From Ignavibacteria bacterium (lineage in GTDB: Bacteria > Bacteroidota > Ignavibacteria > Tepidaquicellales > OLB5), in the NCBI GenBank assembly GCA_014879675.1, contig JACSRQ010000122.1:1-46409 (forward strand): a stretch of DNA of 46,409 nucleotides, in the 5' to 3' direction. The translations under genes were made by a program, and so were the position numbers. Under the pieces are notes generated by a model. It ran no database searches and had not been told where the DNA came from. It saw nothing but the letters and a program-made list of their open reading frames with translations. Shown piece by piece: positions 25,869 through 32,592 of this stretch (position 1 is the stretch's first letter; every line of letters starts with the position of its first letter).

Positions 25869-26753
25869 CTAGAATCGACTCTTTTTCCTTTTGTCTTCGC
25901 CCCAGAGCAGCTTGCTTGTCAGGACTTTAAAATAGTTGCTGTTCAGGCTCTTGGCTATCTTTATTGTATATGGTGCTTTCTTGATCTCAATTGAAAACGG
26001 TGCATTGAGCTTAACAATAGAATTGCCATCAGTAACAATATTTATCGGCACTCTTGAATTAAGCTTAACTTTAAATACACCTGTATCAGGCAGAATTACC
26101 GGCCGCGCAGTTAACGTATGCGGAGATAGGGGAGAGAGTATGAACACCGCAGTCTTTGGAAATACAATTGGCCCGCCCGCCGAGAGTGAATAGCCTGTTG
26201 AGCCAGTTGGAGTGGAAATTATCAGTCCGTCGGCATGGTAGCTGTTCACAAGCTGATTGTTGAAATAAACCCTGATCTCTATAGTCTTCACTATCTCGTT
26301 CTGGTTGATCACAACCTCGTTCATTCCGTAAATTACTTTTCCGCTTCCGTTTGAAGAAGCCTGCAAAACAGTACGTTCATCTATCTTGTACCTGCCTGCA
26401 ACCACTTTTTTAACGAATCCTAATGTATCACGGGTGGAGGTTTCGGCCAGGAAGCCAAGCTTACCAAGATTTACACCGATAATTGGAATGTTCCTGCTGC
26501 CAACCAGTTTGGCTGTAGCAAGAAAAGTACCATCACCTCCGATCGATATCATAAAATCACTTTTGGAGGCAAGCTTTGAATCGGCAAGTATTTTTGAAGC
26601 AGGTATGTTGAGTTTGAATCTCTTTTTCACTTGCAGAGAGACCTCTTTTTCAACAAAATAATCTATGCCTGCAGTGTTCAGGCCTTTAACCAATCTGTAT
26701 ACAACCGGTGCAAGCTCGGTTTTGTTGACGTTACCGCGTATTCCGAATGTCAT
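25869..26753 (-). CDS. nadK: NAD kinase
   Basis: 294-aa ATP-NAD kinase making NADP+ from NAD+. The GGDGT motif (72-76, with catalytic Asp74) lies in MISIGGDGTFLATAK, NLGKLGFLAE follows, NEVVIN gives the conserved Asn-Glu, and the signature DGLIISTPTGSTGYSLSAGGP is complete. The length fits the bacterial family. It is the last gene of the minus-strand envelope operon, 12 bp after the DUF1844 gene. Its promoter is therefore likely shared with the LPS genes, which is a curious but common kind of linkage. Confidence 0.96.
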   Translation of the reverse strand: MTFGIRGNVNKTELAPVVYRLVKGLNTAGIDYFVEKEVSLQVKKRFKLNIPASKILADSKLASKSDFMISIGGDGTFLATAKLVGSRNIPIIGVNLGKLGFLAETSTRDTLGFVKKVVAGRYKIDERTVLQASSNGSGKVIYGMNEVVINQNEIVKTIEIRVYFNNQLVNSYHADGLIISTPTGSTGYSLSAGGPIVFPKTAVFILSPLSPHTLTARPVILPDTGVFKVKLNSRVPINIVTDGNSIVKLNAPFSIEIKKAPYTIKIAKSLNSNYFKVLTSKLLWGEDKRKKSRF

Positions 26754-26765
26754 ATTGTTTGCAGA

Positions 26766-27122
26766 TCACTCTGCTGATAAAATTTCCTCATTATTTCCTG
26801 CATCTTTATCCTTTGATTCTTCTTTTCCGGTTTCAGCAGCCGGCTTAGATTTTGCCGGTTCTTTTTTCATCTCATCCAAATAGTTGAGCTTAAGCTGGCC
26901 TACAGTGTTATCTAGGTACTTTGATTCATATTCTGAAAGCTGGCCGGATGTCTTTTCTTTCATCATATCAAGTATATCGATCGAAAACTGCGCCTGGGCA
27001 AGATCCCTTTCGGTTTTATCTGTCATGGGATTTTTTATCTTTCCCATTGCCATCATTGCAGACATCTCGAATGATCCCACAAGATACATGAATAGTTGTG
27101 TGTTTTTCTCTTTATTATCCAT
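26766..27122 (-). CDS. DUF1844 family protein
   Basis: 118-aa soluble protein. The first 80 residues show the DUF1844 pattern: FMYLVGSFEMSAMMAMGKIKNP, then AQFSIDILDMMKEKTSGQLSEYE and LKLNYLDEMKKE. The C-terminal 35 residues are low-complexity and rich in Lys, Glu, Ala and Asp (KSKPAAETGKEESKDKDAG). Family function is unknown. It sits between a glycosyltransferase gene and nadK with gaps of 20 and 12 bp, as part of one transcript. Confidence 0.88.
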   Translation of the reverse strand: MDNKEKNTQLFMYLVGSFEMSAMMAMGKIKNPMTDKTERDLAQAQFSIDILDMMKEKTSGQLSEYESKYLDNTVGQLKLNYLDEMKKEPAKSKPAAETGKEESKDKDAGNNEEILSAE

Positions 27123-27142
27123 ATGCTAAGTAGATTTAAAAT

Positions 27143-27901
27143 TTATTGTTTATCCCTGTTTCTTAAATATAGCTTCGAGTACTTAACGCAAACATGGACT
27201 GAAGAAAGCGAACACAATACCAGTCCCATGAAGCCATCCAGTATTCCTAATTTCAAAAAATACATTTTAAAGAATGTAAATGCAGGTCGAAAAATTATAT
27301 CAAAAAATCCCGCCTTCTTACCTCTCATAAACAGCTCTTCCGCCGATAGGGTAGTGTAACTATTCAGCTTTTTTATATAATGCTCAAAATCCATATCGGT
27401 AAAGTGCAGAATATCGTTTCTAAGCCTGCCTTTTTTCCCATTGTAAACAGCACTTTCGTGTACCAGCAGGGTATTAAATCTAATGCCTGATGCCTTTTTG
27501 AAGAGTCTGAGTGTATAATCCGGGTACCAGCCGCAATGTTTAATGAACTTGTTTATAAAAAAACTCTTCCTGTTTATTAAATATGCCTCATAGGGTTGTT
27601 TTTCTGCAGATACCAGTTGTGTGATCTCTTTCTGAAGCTCAGGGGTAATTCTCTCATCTGCATCTAACCATAGGATCCATTCACCGGATGCCATGTCGAT
27701 TCCTGTATTTCGTTTTTCGCCGTAGGTTTGGTTTTCAACAATCTGCACTTTGGCATTAAAACCCCGTGCTATTTCAGCAGTTTTATCCGTACTATTGGAA
27801 TCTACCACAATAAGCTCATCGCACCATTCCAGGGATTCCAAACACGCCCTGATATTTTGCTCTTCGTTAAATGTAATTACGATTGCGCTAATTGCCGGCA
27901 T
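27143..27901 (-). CDS. family 2 glycosyltransferase (WaaE/KdtX-like)
   Basis: 252 aa from the ATG at 27901; a GTG two codons earlier is possible. GT-A fold enzyme: ISAIVITFNEEQNIRACLES (nucleotide-sugar site), IVVDSNSTDKTAE, and the metal-binding LWLDADERITPELQKEI with the DxD-like DAD. The C-terminal region with HCGWYPDYTLRLFKK and HFTDMDFEHYIKKLNSYT fits the LPS-core WaaE/KdtX beta-glucosyltransferase group. The start overlaps the end of the O-antigen ligase gene by about 14 nt, so the two are translationally coupled. It is paralogous to the GT2 at 29146. Confidence 0.92.
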   Translation of the reverse strand: MPAISAIVITFNEEQNIRACLESLEWCDELIVVDSNSTDKTAEIARGFNAKVQIVENQTYGEKRNTGIDMASGEWILWLDADERITPELQKEITQLVSAEKQPYEAYLINRKSFFINKFIKHCGWYPDYTLRLFKKASGIRFNTLLVHESAVYNGKKGRLRNDILHFTDMDFEHYIKKLNSYTTLSAEELFMRGKKAGFFDIIFRPAFTFFKMYFLKLGILDGFMGLVLCSLSSVHVCVKYSKLYLRNRDKQ

Positions 27902-29099
27902 ATTCACCCCTTTTCATAAATCCTGAGGCAACAAAAGCTAAGGAGAGATTAAACCACATAACGGCAGCAAACTCAGCATCGCCAAAATTCCATTCGGTTA
28001 ACCCGCTTACCATCAAAGCCGCCATCGAAGAAATTGAGATGACCGCCAAAGTATTTAGTATCTTTTTATTTTTTGTTACTGCATATACCCTGCACTGCCT
28101 GTAAAAAATATAAAGCATCAATGTTAGCCACGCTGCTAATCCAAATATGCCATAATTTACCAGGATCTGCACGAAGTTACTGTGCATATGTGAGCCTTCA
28201 CCGTGGAATTCGGGCGTTTTGTATTGCCTGTAAACTTTGTTGATATCAACATCACCGACCCCTAACAAAGGATGATCTTTGAATATCTTCAATCCTGTTT
28301 CCCACATAACAATGCGGGTGTGATTGCTTGGATGGTTGATATCACCAATACTTAAGATCCTCTCCTTCAGCGGCAGAGGAGCAAGCAGCAGGAATCCAAG
28401 CGTTATCAGTATCAAACCTGCAAGGAAATACCTGTTCTTTAATAAACCATAAATAAGCAGTCCTGTAAATAATCCCAGTACAGCATTGCGTGCATTGGTG
28501 AGGTAAAATGTTGCCAGGATAAGAAGCGAGATCAATCCAAGCAATAATTTACCGAGCTTTGAATCCTCAAACAGGAAATTCTTTTTTGTAAAGATCAAAG
28601 GTATCAATACCAGCAGTATCATCATTTTAATGGCTCCGTTCGTAAGTGGAAACCCAAAATACTGCAGGCGGTACTCGCTAAGGGATACCGGAGGATTCGG
28701 AATGTAATCTATGGCAAATCTCACAAGCTCAATAACGGAAATTAAAGCAGTGAAAAACAAGAGTGCGATAAGCAGTTTTTTTAATTGCTGAGGCTCCCTT
28801 ATGAACAAAACAGCAGCAATGAATACAATATATATTGAAGCTTTCCTTGACATATTATCGAATGAATCAGCGGGGTCATTGCTTATAGCAGAAGATATAA
28901 CCTGCATTACAAGGTAAACAGCAAAAAGTATCAATATATTCTTATCGAGAGTTACATCGCTGCGTTTTAAGATTAGCCGGAAAGCTGTAAGAAGGATCAA
29001 TCCGCCAATTCCTATCGATGAAGCTGCTATGCTCCATTGTGATGTGAATGCTGCTAATCCAATAAATACCATTATCAGCGCATCTGTGTAACGGATCAT
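27888..29099 (-). CDS. O-antigen ligase family protein (WaaL/Wzy-like)
   Basis: 403-aa integral membrane protein with about 11-12 TM helices. The periplasmic loop carries the family signature: GDINHPSNHTRIVMWETGLKIF, KDHPLLGVGDVDI, then EGSHMHSNFVQILVNYGIFGL, with the His-Ser-Asn ('HxxHNxxL'-like) motif used by Wzy_C-domain ligases and polymerases. In this setting, between two core glycosyltransferases and an MsbA-like flippase, it most likely attaches a glycan to lipid A-core, but a polymerase role cannot be excluded from sequence alone. Confidence 0.88.
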   Translation of the reverse strand: MIRYTDALIMVFIGLAAFTSQWSIAASSIGIGGLILLTAFRLILKRSDVTLDKNILILFAVYLVMQVISSAISNDPADSFDNMSRKASIYIVFIAAVLFIREPQQLKKLLIALLFFTALISVIELVRFAIDYIPNPPVSLSEYRLQYFGFPLTNGAIKMMILLVLIPLIFTKKNFLFEDSKLGKLLLGLISLLILATFYLTNARNAVLGLFTGLLIYGLLKNRYFLAGLILITLGFLLLAPLPLKERILSIGDINHPSNHTRIVMWETGLKIFKDHPLLGVGDVDINKVYRQYKTPEFHGEGSHMHSNFVQILVNYGIFGLAAWLTLMLYIFYRQCRVYAVTKNKKILNTLAVISISSMAALMVSGLTEWNFGDAEFAAVMWFNLSLAFVASGFMKRGEYAGN

Positions 29100-29145
29100 A
29101 TTTGAGTTATGCTCTTTGATATGTGTTTCTCTGCTTATCGGTAAC

Positions 29146-29889
29146 TTAAATTTTTCCCTGCAGTTTTAACAGCTTAAGATGCGAAAGGAAATTATCCATT
29201 GCATAACAGAAGCTGATGAAAAATCCGCCGCGGCCATCCTTATAACCTTTGCGGGAAATGTAAACCCTGAAAAACGTAGATAAAGCATGCGTAAAGACCC
29301 CTGTTTTAGATAACTTCTTTTCCTTCTTAAATTTATCCATTGCTTCCAGTGTGCTGTAGAAGTTTATTTTATCCATCATATGTGTCATATCACGGAAAGA
29401 GTAGTGCAGGAATTCACCCTTCATCTCCGCAGTGCCGCCTGTGACTTCAATTCCTTCGTGGATAAGCCGCGGCGTTACACTGCCGAATTTCCTGTTGAAC
29501 AGTCTGATGTGTTTATCAGGGTAAACACCCGAGTGTCTTAACCATTGCCCGAAGTAGTAATTCCTGCGGGTGAGTATATAACCGTTAATTCCTTCGCGGG
29601 GTTCAAATTCTATCAGTTCTTTCTGCAGTTCGGGTGTAGCCCTTTCATCTGCATCAAGGAAAAATATCCAGTCATTCGAAACCTTTTCAATTGAAAGGGT
29701 TCTTTTTTCTGCAAATGAATCAGGTGCATCAGCAATTATTCTGGTATTGTGCCCTGATGCAATGGATATTGTTCTATCAGTGCTTCCGGAGTCAATGATT
29801 AGTATCTCGTCTGCCCACTTAACTGTTTCTATGCAGTCTTTGATATTCAGCTCTTCATTTTTCGTAATTATTACAACCGATATTTTCAC
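29146..29889 (-). CDS. family 2 glycosyltransferase (WaaE/KdtX-like paralogue)
   Basis: 247 aa; the same architecture as the GT2 at 27143: ISVVIITKNEELNIKDCIET, ILIIDSGSTDRTISIA, then FFLDADERATPELQKEL with the DAD metal site. The C-terminal part has HSGVYPDKHIRLFNRKFG, HEGIEV and HYSFRDMTHMMDKINFYSTLEAM. The two are clearly related, yet they differ in the acceptor-facing half, which suggests sequential additions to one core. It starts 21 bp after the end of the MsbA-like ABC gene. Confidence 0.93.
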   Translation of the reverse strand: MKISVVIITKNEELNIKDCIETVKWADEILIIDSGSTDRTISIASGHNTRIIADAPDSFAEKRTLSIEKVSNDWIFFLDADERATPELQKELIEFEPREGINGYILTRRNYYFGQWLRHSGVYPDKHIRLFNRKFGSVTPRLIHEGIEVTGGTAEMKGEFLHYSFRDMTHMMDKINFYSTLEAMDKFKKEKKLSKTGVFTHALSTFFRVYISRKGYKDGRGGFFISFCYAMDNFLSHLKLLKLQGKI

Positions 29890-29910
29890 GCGGAACAGTA
29901 AATTTTACTT

Positions 29911-31725
29911 TTAACCAAATTGCATTTCATAAAGCTTACGGTAGATGCTTTTTTCATCCTTCAGCAGATCATCATGTGTACCCAGTCCGGCAATTCTGCC
30001 GTCATCAATAACTACGATCCTGTCAGCATCTTTAATTGTCGAAAGCCTGTGCGCTATTATTATCGATGTCCGGTTCTTGAGCAGCTTCTCAATTGCATCC
30101 TGTATCAGGTGTTCGGATTCAGTATCCAGCGAGGAGGTTGCTTCGTCGAGTATCATAATTGGCGCATTCTTTAGCAGTGCCCGTGCAATTGCGAGCCGCT
30201 GCTTTTGTCCGCCGGATAGCCTTATGCCTCTTTCACCGATTATAGTATCATAACCCATCTCTGTTTCAATTATGAAATCGTGCGCGTTGGCACTTTTCGC
30301 GGCCTCAATTACCTGCTCATCTGTTATATCGCTCCTGCCGTATGTTATGTTGGCACGTATCGTATCATGGAACAATATTATTTCCTGGGTAACGATTCCG
30401 AAAAGCGAGCGCAGCGAACTGAGCTTGATATCCCGGATGTCCGTACCGTCAATTGCTATGCTGCCTGAAGTTACATCATAAAAGCGGGGGAGAAGGTCAA
30501 CCAGTGTTGATTTACCCGCGCCGCTTAACCCAACAATTGCAATGTTCTCATTCCTTTTAATATTCAGATCAATGCCGTTCAATATCATCTTATCTGCGCC
30601 TGTGTATGTAAATCCTACATTTTTGAACTCAATTCCGCTTTCGAAGGTATGTTTGTCAATAGCAGCGGACTTATCGTATATATCCGGTTTCGCATCTATG
30701 ATCTCAAATATCCTTACAGCCGAAGCATATGATTCCTGTATGCGGTTTGATACCGTGCTGAAATCTTTGATGGGTGTCATTAACTGGAAAATGATAAGCA
30801 GGAAACCTATGAACTCTTCCGGCGCAAGCGAGCTGCCTGAAAATATTTCTTTGCCTGCATACCAAATTATGAAAACACCAAGCGCAACGCTTACAATCTC
30901 TGTCAATGGACGAGTCATATCGCTGTACACCGCGCTTTTCATCAGAGAACGGAAGTATTCTTTAAGCTTCTTATCAAAGCGTTTCTTTTCGAATTCTTCC
31001 ATCGAAAAGGCGCGGATAATCTTACCGCCATAAATATTCTCGGAGATCACCGAAGTGAACTGCCCTAATGATTCCTGCACGCGGATGCTGTATTTCCTCA
31101 GCTTCTTGCCAAGATAAACTATCATCAGTACAGATAGCGGTACCGTAACCATCGAGATCAATGTCAGTTTCCAGCTAATGAAAAATGCCATTGTCAGGAA
31201 TGTGGCGATCAGCACCGGCTGCTTTATCAGATCAGTAAATGTTACGGATACTGTGTTCTGAATTGTGTTCACATCCGAAATGAAGCGGGAGACTATATCG
31301 CCCGAGCGTCTTTCATTGAAATACTTGAGTGAAAGTGAATTGAACTTTTCGAACATCCTGCGCCGAAGATCGGTAATGAGCGATTTTTCCACATACTGCG
31401 TGAGTACACCTTGCATGAATGCGAAGAGATTTTTGAGCAGGTAGGCGGCAAACATAAGCACGCATACTTTTACCAGTGCGCTGTACTTATCACCTCCGGA
31501 AAAAATATATCCATCGGCGGCCTGGCGGATACTATCGAAGAAGTTTTTCGAAGGTAATACGGAAAGATCAGTAGTTGAACCGGTAAATAGTGTCTTAAGC
31601 AGCGGGATCGAAAGGTAAATAGAAGCGGCATTAAATACCGAATAAAACAATATTAATATAAATGATAAAACAAGCAGGTGCCTGTAGGGCTTTAGCAGCT
31701 TTACTAAACGGAAGTATTCTTTCAT
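29911..31725 (-). CDS. msbA: MsbA-like lipid A / lipid ABC exporter
   Basis: 604-aa half-transporter with an N-terminal six-TM ABC-exporter domain (about 1-330) and a C-terminal ATPase: Walker A GLSGAGKST (about 398-406), Q-loop region VTQEIILFHDT, signature LSGGQKQRLAIARALL (about 501), Walker B IMILDEATSSLD (about 522) and H-loop AHRLSTI (about 557). Length and the neighbouring LPS glycosyltransferases and ligase favour the MsbA role of flipping lipid A-core, but close relatives export drugs or other lipids. It is the first gene of the minus-strand envelope operon, so the operon promoter should lie within 31726-31810. Confidence 0.88.
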   Translation of the reverse strand: MKEYFRLVKLLKPYRHLLVLSFILILFYSVFNAASIYLSIPLLKTLFTGSTTDLSVLPSKNFFDSIRQAADGYIFSGGDKYSALVKVCVLMFAAYLLKNLFAFMQGVLTQYVEKSLITDLRRRMFEKFNSLSLKYFNERRSGDIVSRFISDVNTIQNTVSVTFTDLIKQPVLIATFLTMAFFISWKLTLISMVTVPLSVLMIVYLGKKLRKYSIRVQESLGQFTSVISENIYGGKIIRAFSMEEFEKKRFDKKLKEYFRSLMKSAVYSDMTRPLTEIVSVALGVFIIWYAGKEIFSGSSLAPEEFIGFLLIIFQLMTPIKDFSTVSNRIQESYASAVRIFEIIDAKPDIYDKSAAIDKHTFESGIEFKNVGFTYTGADKMILNGIDLNIKRNENIAIVGLSGAGKSTLVDLLPRFYDVTSGSIAIDGTDIRDIKLSSLRSLFGIVTQEIILFHDTIRANITYGRSDITDEQVIEAAKSANAHDFIIETEMGYDTIIGERGIRLSGGQKQRLAIARALLKNAPIMILDEATSSLDTESEHLIQDAIEKLLKNRTSIIIAHRLSTIKDADRIVVIDDGRIAGLGTHDDLLKDEKSIYRKLYEMQFG

Positions 31726-31838
31726 TCAGATCGTTTCGTTAACTGCAAAAATACTCGAAAACTGCTTAATATAAAATGATATTAATTTAAGTATTTCCCC
31801 TTACTTATTCCCAAACTCCAGTTCATTTCTCTTTACTC

Positions 31839-31862
31839 ATTCCCAAACTCCAGTTTGGGAAT
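31839..31862. repeat. 24-nt palindrome (ATTCCCAAACT-cc-AGTTTGGGAAT)
   Basis: Perfect 11-bp arms around CC. A partial copy lies at 31807-31823 (lacking the distal arm), and an identical full copy is at 45183-45206. It is therefore a dispersed repeat. Confidence 0.9.
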
Positions 31863-31880
31863 GTAAGTAATCTTGAAGCG

Positions 31881-31960
31881 GGTGAGTAGTTGAGTTGGTG
31901 AGTAGGTAAGTAGTTGAGTTGGTGAGTAGGTAAGTAGTTGAGTGGGTGAGTAGGTAAGTA
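31881..31960. repeat. tandem array, 24-bp unit made of three 8-mers
   Basis: The 8-mers GGTGAGTA, GGTAAGTA and GTTGAGTT(G) alternate: a 16-bp partial unit (31881-31896), two full 24-bp units (31897-31920 and 31921-31944) and another 16-bp partial (31945-31960). On the minus strand the array would read YLLTNSTT repeated, but no gene context supports coding. Confidence 0.9.
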
Positions 31961-31973
31961 TCTGAATATAGCT

Positions 31974-32013
31974 CCCCTCCTTTATTGACTGCGCCAGCAG
32001 TCGTAAGGAGGGG
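31974..32013. repeat. nested hairpin with GCCA loop
   Basis: Outer arms CCCCTCCTT (31974-31982) / AAGGAGGGG (32005-32013); inner arms GACTGC (31987-31992) / GCAGTC (31997-32002) closing the loop GCCA. Confidence 0.85.
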
Positions 32014-32015
32014 AA

Positions 32016-32045
32016 AACAACAGTTGACGCCAGTCAACTGTTGTT
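32016..32045. repeat. perfect 13-bp hairpin with GCCA loop
   Basis: AACAACAGTTGAC (32016-32028), loop GCCA, GTCAACTGTTGTT (32033-32045). It shares its tetraloop with the hairpin immediately before it and lies 2 bp from it. Confidence 0.9.
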
Positions 32046-32081
32046 GGGCTGGTTAAGTGTACTTCATTCAATATTCATGTG

Positions 32082-32148
32082 TGACCACGCTGTGGTCAAT
32101 TCGACTGTCGCGGCACCTGGCTATAAATGTGTGACCGCTGCGCGGTCA
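32082..32148. repeat. pair of TGACC-type hairpins (copy A)
   Basis: First hairpin TGACCAC-gct-GTGGTCA (32082-32098); second TGACCGC-tgc-GCGGTCA (32132-32148), each preceded by AATGTG-like or ATGTG sequence. The same pair occurs at 45017-45080 with compensatory differences. Confidence 0.9.
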
Positions 32149-32192
32149 ATTTTGAATCCGTTTGCCTGACAGGAGTGTTGAGCAATCCAAAA

Positions 32193-32310
32193 GTGCCGTT
32201 AGGCACGACATATTGGTAGCTTGTGAAATTCCAATAGTCATCCCGTCCTGTACGGGACGGAATAATGTGAGGGCTCCTTTTTCTACCAATATGCAATCCC
32301 TAACGGGATT
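32193..32310. repeat. cloverleaf-like three-hairpin repeat element (copy A)
   Basis: Hairpin 1 GTGCC-gtta-GGCAC (32193-32206). Closing stem CATATTGGTAG (32209-32219) with CTACCAATATG (32283-32293), 11 bp perfect. Inside it, near-palindrome CCGTCCTGTACGGGACGG (32243-32260) with one G-T pair. Hairpin 3 AATCCC-taac-GGGATT (32295-32310). A diverged copy is at 45273-45391. Confidence 0.9.
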
Positions 32311-32358
32311 GATATTATGCATAGATACATTTACATTTGGTCAGATGAACTTCGCGCC

Positions 32359-32442
32359 TCTTGACTCTCGTTTTGTAAAAGTCTTGACTTTCGTTTTGTA
32401 AAAGTCTTGACTTTCGTTTTGTGAAAGTCTTGCGTCTGTAAG
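32359..32442. repeat. 23-bp tandem array, three copies plus a partial
   Basis: Units at 32359-32381, 32382-32404 and 32405-32427 share TCTTGACTTTCGTTTTGT with two single-base differences; a partial unit follows from 32428. It lies upstream of the cytochrome-porin gene. Confidence 0.9.
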
Positions 32443-32592
32443 ATATGTTTATAATTTTAAAATTAATCTAACAACACATTTTCCCAATACCCGTAAATAC
32501 ACACATTCCCGAAATTATCTTCTTTGTATTTTAATAAAAAATTATAGATATTAAGCAAAATTAATTCTATTTCTCAATTAAATCATAACAAA

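Larger units (their letters stand above)
31726..32592. other. 867-bp gene-free block packed with hairpins and tandem repeats
   Basis: Between the divergent MsbA-like and cytochrome-porin genes. It holds, in order: one partial and one full copy of an ATTCCC palindrome, an 8/24-bp tandem array, two hairpins with GCCA loops, a pair of TGACC hairpins, a three-hairpin cloverleaf-like unit and a 23-bp tandem array. Open frames here run through these repeats and look spurious. The last ~130 bp are AT-rich and probably contain the promoter of the downstream gene. Confidence 0.8.

Noticed and set aside
31837-32037. Open frame of 66 codons on the minus strand through the tandem array (YLLTNSTT repeats)
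   Set aside because: It runs entirely through tandem and hairpin repeats, has no start context or signal, and repeat periods divisible by three trivially keep a frame open.
32096-32401. Open frames on both strands across the cloverleaf-like element
   Set aside because: Both overlap palindromic stems whose conservation fits structure, not protein; the two copies of the element do not keep the same frames.
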